NCBI GenBank assembly: GCA_007125735.1
Contig: SLCP01000179.1
Location: forward strand, 1-6,960
Length of the DNA: 6,960 bases
Direction of reading: 5' to 3'
DNA from: Coriobacteriia bacterium
GTDB taxonomy: Bacteria; Actinomycetota; Coriobacteriia; Anaerosomatales; SLCP01
Shown here: in pieces, positions 1-6,124 of the stretch
Layout: each line of letters begins with the position of its first letter
Position numbering within the stretch: the stretch's first letter is position 1
The notes under the pieces: generated by a model
Databases searched by the model: none
What the model was told of the DNA's origin: nothing
Seen by the model: the letters and a program-made list of their open reading frames with translations, nothing else
Position numbers and translations under genes: made by a program

Positions 1-5
1 CTAAA

Positions 6-55
6 GAAAACGGCCCCTCCGCGTCGGCGCCCCTCCAACGTGCGGGGCCGTTTTC
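6..55 (-). terminator. Probably bidirectional intrinsic terminator downstream of tldE
   Basis: Positions 6-17 (GAAAACGGCCCC) and 44-55 (GGGGCCGTTTTC) form a perfect 12-bp inverted repeat. The 26-nt intervening segment can itself pair on the minus-strand RNA (CGTTGG with CCGACG), so the whole element can fold as one long stem with an internal loop. Read on the minus strand, the stem ends in TTTTC followed by TTTAG, a good U-tract. Read on the plus strand it ends in GTTTTC. It lies about 40 nt past the tldE stop. It would end tldDE transcription and could also stop a convergent transcript entering from the left of the window. Confidence 0.8.
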
Positions 56-61
56 GCTCTC

Positions 62-92
62 GAGCCCCGGCGTGCGAAGATCGCCGGGGCTC
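62..92 (-). terminator. Strong hairpin at the tldE stop codon
   Basis: Positions 62-72 (GAGCCCCGGCG) and 82-92 (CGCCGGGGCTC) form a perfect 11-bp GC-rich stem with a 9-nt loop. On the minus strand the stem begins within the tldE TAG codon (94-92). No U-tract follows (the next bases are GAGAGCGAAAAC), so by itself it is a poor intrinsic terminator. It more likely protects the 3' end, or acts as the first half of a tandem termination region with the hairpin at 6-55. The inverted repeat is directly visible; its role is inferred. Confidence 0.6.
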
Positions 93-1432
93 TACCCTGT
101 CTGTCCCGTGAACGCCCATTTCTCCACGAGGAGGCCGGGAACGAGCGCGCTGCCAAGCATGGTCTTGAAGAGCCGCCGCTCTTCGGTGACGCCGTGGACC
201 GCTCCAAGTGCGGCGATAGCGCCCTGGGTGAAGCGAAGGTTCTTGAGCGGGGTCGTGAGTCGACCGTTCTCGATAAGGAACGTGCCATCCCTCGTCATGC
301 CGGTCAGGGTGACCGGGACGGGATCCTCGACATTGACGTAGTGGAAGCGGGTCACGAAGACACCCTTTGACACCGACCGGATGAGTGCATCGAGAGTGGT
401 ATCGCCGGCTGCCATCTGCAGGTCCCGCGGGAGCGGACCGATCGAGTTTGGGGCCGGCAACGCGTGACCGGTGTTGCCCAGGCTGGTACGGGCGGCCCAG
501 TACGAGTCGGTCACGGGGGTGCATGCGATACCGCTGTCGATCAGCGTCACGCGCTGTTTGGGCTGCCCCTCGAAGTCGAAGCTCAGCCCGCACGACTCAG
601 GCGAGAGCGCATCATCGACGATCGTGATGGCGTCTGACACGATCCGCTCACCGAGCTTCTCGCTCATGAACGACCGGCCCTCCGCGTACGCACGCGCCGA
701 GAGGCCGACGTAGCCGAGGAAATCTACGATGTCGGCGACCGCTTCGGGTGAGAGCACCACGGTGTAGTCGCCAGGAGGGAGATCGGAGGGACCAGCCGTG
801 CGCAGGGCGAGCGTGGCCGCCTCATCACCGATCGCCGCGGGATCGAAGCCCACGGTCGATGGGGTGAAGTGCGACGCCCAACCGGTGCCGGCCCCCTCGC
901 CCGACGAGAGCACCGTGGCACGAATCGCGGAGACCTTTGCCGCAACGTCGACGCCGTGGGAGTTGGCCACGGCAACGGTGTCCGTGTCGAAGGCGACACC
1001 ACCCGCAGCAACGAGCCCGTGGATCGCGGACTGCTCGACGATGCTGCGTACGGCCTCTGCGCGCTCCAGCGGCCCGAATCCGACCGGCTCGACGCCGTTC
1101 TCCCGCATCATGACTGGGCGCGGTCCGGGGAGGCCGGGGAACATGGGGTCTGCCGGGGAGGCCGCGGCCGCCGCCACTGCTGCTGCCGCGCACGCCGCAA
1201 GCGAGTCGTCGTCGAGGCGGTTCGTTGACGCGCTTCCGGTCCTGGTGTCGAGCACAGCGCGTATCGAGACGGAGGTGTCGCGCTCGGCGACGTTCTGATG
1301 GATTCGATTCTCGGCGAAGCGTGTCAGCGCGGTGTCGCTCGAGATCACGAGCGCCTCCGCCTCGTCGGCGCTGGTCAGGTCCACTGCTCGCATCGCGAGC
1401 GCTTGCGCGTCGATGGCGCTCCTGGGGGTCAT
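92..1432 (-). CDS. tldE: TldE/PmbA-family metalloprotease subunit
   Basis: This 446-residue protein is the non-catalytic partner subunit of the TldD/TldE heterodimeric protease, which trims peptides inside the cytoplasm. In enterobacteria the pair matures microcin B17 and degrades the CcdA antitoxin. Length is close to E. coli PmbA. Family signatures are an N-terminal Ala-rich domain, the NSHG segment at residues 157-160, and the C-terminal block with TGMTRDGTFLIENG at 377-390 followed by PLKNLRFTQ at 395-403. It has no HExxxH motif, as expected for TldE. The ATG overlaps the tldD stop as ATGA (1432-1429), so translation is probably coupled. A G-rich stretch (GTGGGGGTGGG) upstream, inside tldD, can serve as ribosome binding site. 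No signal peptide is visible. The natural substrate here is unknown. Family assignment is firm. Confidence 0.95.
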   Translation of the reverse strand: MTPRSAIDAQALAMRAVDLTSADEAEALVISSDTALTRFAENRIHQNVAERDTSVSIRAVLDTRTGSASTNRLDDDSLAACAAAAVAAAAASPADPMFPGLPGPRPVMMRENGVEPVGFGPLERAEAVRSIVEQSAIHGLVAAGGVAFDTDTVAVANSHGVDVAAKVSAIRATVLSSGEGAGTGWASHFTPSTVGFDPAAIGDEAATLALRTAGPSDLPPGDYTVVLSPEAVADIVDFLGYVGLSARAYAEGRSFMSEKLGERIVSDAITIVDDALSPESCGLSFDFEGQPKQRVTLIDSGIACTPVTDSYWAARTSLGNTGHALPAPNSIGPLPRDLQMAAGDTTLDALIRSVSKGVFVTRFHYVNVEDPVPVTLTGMTRDGTFLIENGRLTTPLKNLRFTQGAIAALGAVHGVTEERRLFKTMLGSALVPGLLVEKWAFTGQTG

Positions 1433-2871
1433 CGGCCCACCCCCACTTGGACGTTACGGAAGCGCGCAGGCGCTGCTCCATGCGCGACATGCGCGACCTG
1501 CATGGGCTCTCCCTTGCCGCAATTGGGCAGGCCCCACACCTTCCAGTGGTCGCGCGAGCACACCGCGTCACACGAATTCCAGAAGCGTGGGGTGATGCCG
1601 GTGTAGTTGGGGTTCTTGACCATGCGGGTCTTGACGCCGCTTTCGATGAGCCAGCCGATCTCGCAGGCGAATTGGAAGTTGAGGCGCTTGTCATCGATCG
1701 ACCAGGAGTTGTTCGTCTCGACGTACAGGCCGCGCTCCGTGTCGGCGATCAGGTCGTCGAGCGACCACGTGCCTGGCTCGAGAGAGACGGTATTCATGCG
1801 TATGAGCGGTATGCGATTCCAGCCGTCAGCTCGCATACAGCCGTTGCTGCTGCGGTCGATAGCGCGTGCGCTCTCGCGGGACGTCAGAAAGCCTGTGAGC
1901 AATCCCTCGGTGACCAGGTAGTCACGTTGCGCTGGCACGCCCTCATCGTCGAACGCGTAAGATGCGATCGACCCGGGCACGGTCGCATCAGCTGTGATCG
2001 AGACGTGCTCGGAGCCGTAGCGAAGCTCGCCGAGGTCTTCGAGACGCAGGAACGACGTACCCGCGAAGGCAGCTTCGTCTCCGAGCACGCGGTCGAGTTC
2101 GGTCGGGTGGCCGACAGACTCGTGCACCTGAAGCCCGAGCTGACTGCCGTCGATGATGAGGTCCATGGTCGCCGAGGGGCACGGCTCGGCGCTGAGGAGC
2201 GCGGCGGCCTCCTCGGCGACGCGGGGCGCGTTGCCGGCAAGGTCGAAACCTTCGACGATCTCGTAGCCTCCCTGTGCCCAGTCGCCGCCGTGAGAGTTGG
2301 GGTAGGAGCGGGTGAGCACCTCGCCGTTGGCGATCGCGTACGCAGCGATACCGCCGCCGCTCTCGGTGTAGCGCTGCTCGATCCGGCTGCCGATCGTCGA
2401 GGCGAAGTACTTGTGCACCTCATAGAAGCTCAGCGATGCGCGGGTCAAGGCTACGGCTTCGACCTGTCTCATGGCGGCGTCAGCGGAAAGCAGGAGGTCG
2501 ATCTTGTCTTCGAGGGGAACGGAGAAAGGGTCACGCTCGCATGGTGCGCTCCACGAGGCGACGTGTGCTTCCAGGGGTGCAAGGGAGACTGGGTCGCGTG
2601 CGACGCGCGCGCTCGCGCGGGCGATCGCGACCGCGTCTGCTGCGCACCGTGACGCAGCCTCGATCCCGGACTCGTTCGTCGATGCGAACCCCCACGAACC
2701 GTCGGCGATCACGCGGATGCCGATACCTGACGCCGCGCGCGCGGTCGCCGCGTCGAGCCGCGAATCCGCCACTGAGACCGAGTGTTCACGGGTGTTGACC
2801 ACACGTGCGTCTGCGTACGATGCCCCGGCGAACTCGGCTGCATCGATCGCGGCTTCTACCGTGTCCCACAT
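1429..2871 (-). CDS. tldD: TldD-family zinc metalloprotease, catalytic subunit
   Basis: This 480-residue protein matches the length of E. coli TldD and carries the family's metal site. HESVGH at residues 250-255 fits HExxxH, and Cys451 in the NCGKGEPMQ segment (450-458) corresponds to the conserved third metal ligand known from E. coli TldD. Also visible are the NSHGG segment at 192-196 and a C-terminal AHGAAPARFRNV tail. The protein is cytoplasmic, with no signal peptide. With TldE it should form the heterodimer in which the peptide substrate is threaded to the catalytic zinc. The ATG start at 2871 has a purine-rich ACGGGGGG 8 nt upstream. The gene overlaps tldE by 4 nt and lies 162 nt after the NlpC/P60 gene on the same strand, so it may be co-transcribed or have its own promoter. 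No peptide-precursor gene was recognised nearby, so the substrate is unknown. Confidence 0.96.
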   Translation of the reverse strand: MWDTVEAAIDAAEFAGASYADARVVNTREHSVSVADSRLDAATARAASGIGIRVIADGSWGFASTNESGIEAASRCAADAVAIARASARVARDPVSLAPLEAHVASWSAPCERDPFSVPLEDKIDLLLSADAAMRQVEAVALTRASLSFYEVHKYFASTIGSRIEQRYTESGGGIAAYAIANGEVLTRSYPNSHGGDWAQGGYEIVEGFDLAGNAPRVAEEAAALLSAEPCPSATMDLIIDGSQLGLQVHESVGHPTELDRVLGDEAAFAGTSFLRLEDLGELRYGSEHVSITADATVPGSIASYAFDDEGVPAQRDYLVTEGLLTGFLTSRESARAIDRSSNGCMRADGWNRIPLIRMNTVSLEPGTWSLDDLIADTERGLYVETNNSWSIDDKRLNFQFACEIGWLIESGVKTRMVKNPNYTGITPRFWNSCDAVCSRDHWKVWGLPNCGKGEPMQVAHVAHGAAPARFRNVQVGVGR

Positions 2872-2890
2872 ACAGGTGACCCCCCGTCAT

Positions 2891-2915
2891 CGTGATGCTC
2901 CCCCCGAGCATCACG
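2891..2915. repeat. Perfect 10-bp inverted repeat upstream of tldD
   Basis: CGTGATGCTC at 2891-2900 is the exact reverse complement of GAGCATCACG at 2906-2915; the loop is five C on the plus strand (five G on the minus). It sits about 20 nt upstream of the tldD ATG and 119 nt past the end of the NlpC/P60 gene. No T-run follows on the minus strand, where ATGACGGGGG comes next, so it is not a canonical intrinsic terminator for the upstream gene. It may be an operator, a 5'-UTR hairpin close to the tldD ribosome binding site, or a read-through attenuator. The repeat is certain; the function is inferred. Confidence 0.6.
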
Positions 2916-3033
2916 GCTGTTCGTTATCGACGATACCAGGAATAGCATACCGGTGTGACACGGAGTGGCCCTGGGTGACGCGCAGCGAGGGGTTCTCTGC
3001 GCAGGCACGCGAGCGAAGACCGCGACAAGCGCG

Positions 3034-4275
3034 CTACTCGGTCGGGAGTACCGGCCGCGGCGACGAAACGCCCGCAGGCGGGTCGACCCTCGGCTGCCAG
3101 TCGTAGCGCCGTGCGCCCGCGTAGTCTCGGCGGTCCGAGAGCCTCTGGATACGGACGAAATCGCCGGTCCGCGGTGCGTGGATGAAGTAGTCGGCGCCCA
3201 TGTAGATGCCCACGTGGTACACGGGCGAGCCGAAGAAGACCACGTCACCCGGTTGCAGCGCGGCCGGCACGACCCGCTCGCCAAGGAGGAACTGGCTGCG
3301 CGAGTAGTGAGGCAGGTTCACGCCGTGCTGGCGGAACACGTAGAGCACGAGGCCCGAGCAGTCGAAGCCTGCCGGCGAAGAACCACCCCACAGGTATGGA
3401 ATGCCGTGGTACGCGAGTGCGGTCTCGATGGGCGATCCAGGCTCGATGACGATGCCGGCGGAAGACGCGCCACGCAGGATCTGGCGCAGGAGCTCGTTCT
3501 CCTCGCTCTGGCGCCGCGCAGCCTCCTCGTCGAGCAGTTCGAGCAGCTCGACCTGGGCCTCGGCGAGCATCTCCTGGCGCTCCTGTATCCGGAGCATGAT
3601 CTCGATCTGGCGGGCGCGGAGCTCGAATTCGAGCGCCTCGGCCTCGGTCGCGGCGTTCTGGAGGCGCTCGGCTGTCTGCTCGACGAGTTCCTTCTGGCCG
3701 CGCAGGCTCTTTGCGACCTCTGCGTCTGCCATGCCGAGCGTGTTGAGGAACTTCACGCGCGACACGAGGTCGGAGAGTGATTTCGACTGCAGCACGAGCT
3801 CGATCGCGGCGAGCGAGCCGTTCTTGTAGATGCTCGTGGCGCGCTCGCCGAGGAGTTCGTTCTGCTGCTCATAGGCTTCGGTCGCGTTGGCGAGGTCGAC
3901 CTCGGCCACGTCGACTCGCTGCTTGGTCGCGCTCAATCGCTCGACGGCTGCGTTGTACGCCTCGGTGGCGATCGCAAGCTCGCGGTCGAGGGCATCGAGC
4001 TGCGCCATGAACTCGTCGAGCATCGCTTGACGGCGAGCGAGTTCCTCACGGAAGCGCAGGGTCTCCTCGTCGACCTCGACCGCCACGGGCGGCGGATCGC
4101 TGGCGTTGGGCGGGGTTCGGGTGGATGCGGACTGGCCGGCGGGCTCTGCAGAGGCCGTGGAATCGGATGAAGGCACGGCGTAGACCGGCGCGGCGGTCGC
4201 TACAAGCAGCGTCGCCAAGAGCACTGCGCCGATGCGATGCGAGAGGGTGAAGCGCTCTCTCGCTGTGGTCGTCAT
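3034..4275 (-). CDS. Secreted coiled-coil NlpC/P60 peptidoglycan endopeptidase
   Basis: The 413-residue product has a signal peptide at about 1-33: a basic n-region, the hydrophobic GAVLLATLLVATAAPV, and a VYA cleavage site. An Ala/Ser/Pro-rich linker follows, then a long charged coiled coil (about 70-270) containing an SIYKNGSLAAIELVLQSKS segment typical of PcsB/CwlO/RipA-type hydrolases. The C-terminal NlpC/P60 domain has WGG at 296-298, the catalytic Cys306 in FDCSGLV, His354 in HVGIYMG and His366 in IHAPRTG. The family cleaves gamma-D-Glu to meso-DAP type stem-peptide bonds during growth or daughter-cell separation. In related proteins the coiled coil is controlled by FtsEX; that is family knowledge, and no ftsEX is present here. 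The ATG at 4275 is preferred because GAAAGG lies 6 nt upstream. A GTG at 4290, giving five extra residues, is the alternative. The stop is TAG at 3034-3036. Confidence 0.93.
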   Translation of the reverse strand: MTTTARERFTLSHRIGAVLLATLLVATAAPVYAVPSSDSTASAEPAGQSASTRTPPNASDPPPVAVEVDEETLRFREELARRQAMLDEFMAQLDALDRELAIATEAYNAAVERLSATKQRVDVAEVDLANATEAYEQQNELLGERATSIYKNGSLAAIELVLQSKSLSDLVSRVKFLNTLGMADAEVAKSLRGQKELVEQTAERLQNAATEAEALEFELRARQIEIMLRIQERQEMLAEAQVELLELLDEEAARRQSEENELLRQILRGASSAGIVIEPGSPIETALAYHGIPYLWGGSSPAGFDCSGLVLYVFRQHGVNLPHYSRSQFLLGERVVPAALQPGDVVFFGSPVYHVGIYMGADYFIHAPRTGDFVRIQRLSDRRDYAGARRYDWQPRVDPPAGVSSPRPVLPTE

Positions 4276-4281
4276 GCCGGG

Positions 4282-4287
4282 CCTTTC
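4282..4287 (-). promoter_or_regulatory. Ribosome binding site deciding the NlpC/P60 start
   Basis: On the minus strand GAAAGG ends 6 nt before the ATG at 4275, which is near-ideal spacing. The upstream in-frame GTG at 4290 has only AGGA with a 3-nt gap. This favours the ATG start and gives a compact signal peptide. Confidence 0.55.
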
Positions 4288-4356
4288 CACGTGTCCTGTC
4301 CGGTCTCGTTCGAGATGGTGGGCGGCTCAGTGCCGACCACACATCCCCAACTTTGA

Positions 4357-4365
4357 ATCATAGCA
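4357..4365 (-). promoter_or_regulatory. Extended -10 promoter for the NlpC/P60 gene
   Basis: The minus strand reads TGCTATGAT (4365-4357). This is an extended -10 element (TGn plus TATGAT, five of six matches to TATAAT). No strong -35 is seen at 16-18 bp, which is tolerated with an extended -10. The predicted transcript start near 4350 leaves a leader of about 75 nt. Local base composition is more AT-rich than its surroundings. A housekeeping sigma factor is assumed. Confidence 0.5.
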
Positions 4366-4543
4366 CGAAACAGGTGCAAAACCGGGGCCAAATCGCCTGT
4401 TGGTGGCGGGTATCGTGCCCCAGTCGTACACAGCTTAGCGCACGGTGTCGGAGGCGATGCGAACGGAATGTGGAGATATCGCGTAGACTCGGCCGGTGTG
4501 GGTAGAGTCGTGCGTAGGGCGAGGTGGAGGGGGTGGCGTGGTG

Positions 4544-4939
4544 ATGGCGAGAGCGGGCTGGTGCGCCGAGTGCGGATCGTACGCGTGGCTTGCCGAGGAC
4601 GGTGGGTGCGTCAAAGGGCATTCGGCGAGCGGAGTGTCCGATGTCTACGATGCCGAGTACACACCCGAGGACCGTCTCGAAGAAGCGATCCGCGCCGCGG
4701 AGTTGGCGGCGGAGCGTGTGGGTGAGGTCGTCAAGGAGTCGTGGGACGAGGCTTCGCCCAAGGTCAAGAAGGCATGGGCCGAGGCGCGTCCCGCGATCGA
4801 GCGCGCCGGTGAGGCTGCAGGCCGCGCGGTCGAGGAGCTCGGCGAGAGCATCCGGACGTTCAGCGCGGGCGTGGCCGAGAAGCACGAGGCCGGTCCACCG
4901 CCCCCCGCCGACCCGGATAGCGTGGCTCGGGACGAATAA
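4544..4939 (+). CDS. Small zinc-knuckle protein with amphipathic helical tail
   Basis: Not a family with a function I can name. The 131-residue product starts with WCAEC at 6-10, then Cys22 and His26 (CVKGH), giving a CxxC-x11-CxxxH arrangement that should bind one zinc ion as a ribbon or knuckle. Residues about 40-115 are rich in Ala, Glu, Arg and Lys with heptad-like spacing (AIRAAELAAERVGEVVKE, then AWAEARPAIERAGEAAGRAVEE), so they likely form one long amphipathic helix, possibly interacting with a membrane or self-associating. The tail is Pro/Asp-rich. No signal peptide is visible, so it is probably cytoplasmic. GGAGG at 4526-4530 lies 13 nt before the ATG, 7 nt before a GTG at 4538 and 10 nt before a GTG at 4541, so the true start may add one or two residues. 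It is transcribed away from the NlpC/P60 gene and precedes the deacetylase by 99 nt. Confidence 0.72.
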   Translation: MARAGWCAECGSYAWLAEDGGCVKGHSASGVSDVYDAEYTPEDRLEEAIRAAELAAERVGEVVKESWDEASPKVKKAWAEARPAIERAGEAAGRAVEELGESIRTFSAGVAEKHEAGPPPPADPDSVARDE

Positions 4940-4953
4940 CGCGCGTCTGGGGA

Positions 4954-4975
4954 ACGGTTCGGCGATACGGACCGT
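4954..4975 (+). repeat. Hairpin between the zinc-knuckle and deacetylase genes
   Basis: ACGGTTCG at 4954-4961 can pair with CGGACCGT at 4968-4975 (8 bp, one G-U wobble in RNA) around a 6-nt loop. It lies 15 nt after the stop of the upstream gene. The following bases are CTTAGAAG, with no U-tract, so termination would be weak. It may be an intercistronic hairpin in a bicistronic message or a partial terminator. Confidence 0.3.
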
Positions 4976-5029
4976 CTTAGAAGTGTGGAGACTTCCTGGG
5001 AACATAGAGCGGGATCAGGAGCGCGGTCC

Positions 5030-5034
5030 GGAGG
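5030..5034 (+). promoter_or_regulatory. Shine-Dalgarno GGAGG deciding the deacetylase start
   Basis: A perfect GGAGG ends 4 nt before the GTG at 5039. The upstream in-frame GTG at 4985 has no comparable motif. Choosing 5039 also places the N-terminus right before the hydrophobic lipoprotein signal, so it is the better start although the spacing is slightly short. Confidence 0.55.
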
Positions 5035-5038
5035 CGCG

Positions 5039-5974
5039 GTGACCGGCGAAGCTTCTCGGGTGCCACTATTCGTCTACGCGTTGCTCGTCTGCACGCTCCT
5101 GCTCGTGGCGTTCGTGGCCGGCTGTTCTCCGAGCGGCGCTCACAGGGACGGGCCCGTGCCGCTGCCCGATCCTGCCGCCTCGCTTCCTGCCACCATTCCT
5201 CCCGATGGCACACCCAAAGCCATCACCTCGCCGCGCGAGCGCAGGACGGAACCCGAGGCCGAGTGCCCCGACGACAACGAGACGCGCAGCTGGTACTACA
5301 CGGCTTCTTCGGCTCCGGGCGGCGTGCCGTCCGTCCCCGCCGAGGTGGCTCGGATGCTCGACACTTACCGCGGCCTGTGGCGGGCCGACACGTCCGAGAA
5401 GGTCGTCTACCTCACGTTCGATGAAGGCTATGAGGCCGGCTTCACGCCCGCGATCCTCGACACGCTTGCGCGCGAGCGTGTTCCGGCAGCGTTCTTCGTG
5501 ACTCGCTCCTACATCGAGAACAACCCGCAACTCGTGCGCAGGATGGTCGCGGACGGGCACATCGTCGCGAACCACAGCGACACGCACCCGTCGATGCCGA
5601 CGCTCGCTGGGGACCCGGCCGCCTTCGAGGCCGAGTTGGCACGCTGCGCCGAGGCGTTCGAGGCGCTCACCGGTGAGCGCATGGCGTCGTACTTCCGTCC
5701 GCCGATGGGCGAGTACAGCGCGCGAGCGTTGTGCATGACTGAGAGGCTCGGCTACACGTCGGTGTTCTGGAGCTTTGCGCACCGCGATTGGCTCCTCGAC
5801 GACCAGCCTCCGGCGAGCGTGACGGTCGAACGGGTGGTGCGTGGCACGCATCCGGGCGCGATCCTGTTGCTGCACGCTGTCTCGGCCAGCAACACCGAGG
5901 CGTTGCCCGAGATCATCGGCCAGGTGCGGTCGGCGGGGTACCGCTTCGGAGCGCTCTACGAGATCGACCCGTAG
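5039..5974 (+). CDS. PdaA-family polysaccharide deacetylase, predicted lipoprotein
   Basis: The 311-residue product starts at a GTG. Residues about 9-28 are hydrophobic and end in a lipobox, VAGC with Cys29, so it should be a lipid-anchored extracytoplasmic enzyme. After a Pro-rich linker comes a carbohydrate-esterase-4 (NodB) domain from about residue 115. Motifs are TFDEGYE at 126-132 (catalytic-base candidate Asp128), the NHSDTH metal motif with His179 and His183, RPPMGEYS at 220-227, FWSFAHRDW ending at 251, and LLLHAVS with His279. The motif set resembles Bacillus PdaA, which deacetylates N-acetylmuramic acid in muramic delta-lactam synthesis. The second Asp of classical TFDDG is Glu129 here; PdaA-type enzymes also deviate at this position. 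The substrate is probably peptidoglycan, but the exact sugar cannot be told from sequence. An upstream GTG at 4985 would add 18 residues. Confidence 0.92.
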   Translation: MTGEASRVPLFVYALLVCTLLLVAFVAGCSPSGAHRDGPVPLPDPAASLPATIPPDGTPKAITSPRERRTEPEAECPDDNETRSWYYTASSAPGGVPSVPAEVARMLDTYRGLWRADTSEKVVYLTFDEGYEAGFTPAILDTLARERVPAAFFVTRSYIENNPQLVRRMVADGHIVANHSDTHPSMPTLAGDPAAFEAELARCAEAFEALTGERMASYFRPPMGEYSARALCMTERLGYTSVFWSFAHRDWLLDDQPPASVTVERVVRGTHPGAILLLHAVSASNTEALPEIIGQVRSAGYRFGALYEIDP

Positions 5975-5976
5975 TC

Positions 5977-6001
5977 GTTGCGGCTAGCCTTCGATCGCAG
6001 C
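5977..6001 (+). terminator. Possible weak terminator after the deacetylase gene
   Basis: GTTGCG at 5977-5982 can pair with CGCAGC at 5996-6001 (one G-U wobble). The 13-nt loop contains most of a GGCTAGCC palindrome. A short TTTT run begins 6 nt later. The stem is short and the U-run is displaced, so this is only a candidate. It lies 3 nt after the stop codon. Confidence 0.25.
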
Positions 6002-6016
6002 GGACACTTTTCTCGT

Positions 6017-6046
6017 TTGATTTCGAACGAATCCGTGAAGTACGAT
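6017..6046 (+). promoter_or_regulatory. Candidate promoter for the multihaem cytochrome gene
   Basis: TTGATT at 6017-6022 and TACGAT at 6041-6046 are separated by 18 bp, each matching four of six bases of the housekeeping consensus. The segment 6006-6032 is AT-richer than its surroundings. Transcription would start near 6053, leaving a leader of about 70 nt. A TCGTT...AACGA inverted repeat (6013-6017 and 6026-6030) overlaps the -35 and spacer and could be an operator half-site pair. Confidence 0.4.
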
Positions 6047-6061
6047 CGGCTGCGTGCCGAT
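6045..6061 (+). repeat. Inverted repeat at the predicted transcription start
   Basis: ATCGGC at 6045-6050 and GCCGAT at 6056-6061 form a perfect 6-bp inverted repeat with a 5-nt spacer. It overlaps the end of the candidate -10 and the predicted start site, a typical position for a repressor operator. Six base pairs is short enough to arise by chance in GC-rich DNA. Confidence 0.25.
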
Positions 6062-6089
6062 ACCACAGTGACATGTTCGCAATGACAAG

Positions 6090-6109
6090 CGGACCTTTGA
6101 TGTGGTCCG
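6090..6109 (+). repeat. Leader hairpin just upstream of the cytochrome start
   Basis: CGGACC at 6090-6095 pairs perfectly with GGTCCG at 6104-6109 around an 8-nt loop, ending 15 nt before the GTG start. In the message it would sit immediately upstream of the weak ribosome binding region and might affect initiation. The function is inferred only from position. Confidence 0.25.
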
Positions 6110-6124
6110 GCGGCACGGAATGAG

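Noticed and set aside
1225..2652. 475-codon open frame on the plus strand across tldE/tldD
   Set aside because: It is a mirror of the tldD/tldE coding sequence in GC-rich DNA, with Arg-rich composition and no domain. The minus-strand frames carry clear family motifs.
2965..3780. 271-codon plus-strand frame opposite the NlpC/P60 gene
   Set aside because: Its composition is explained by the antisense of a coiled-coil gene, and the opposite strand has the catalytic Cys/His motifs and signal peptide.
4291..4356. Riboswitch (such as the cyclic di-AMP ydaO type) in the NlpC/P60 leader
   Set aside because: Such riboswitches occur before cell-wall hydrolase genes in actinobacteria, but this leader is only about 75 nt and shows none of the conserved elements I would expect.
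4358..5005. 215-codon minus-strand frame opposite the zinc-knuckle gene
   Set aside because: It has no recognisable motif, spans the divergent promoter region, and would conflict with the plus-strand gene that has a good ribosome binding site and conserved-looking Cys/His residues.
5066..5875. 269-codon minus-strand frame opposite the deacetylase
   Set aside because: It is an antisense shadow rich in Arg, Val and His. The plus strand holds all the deacetylase motifs.
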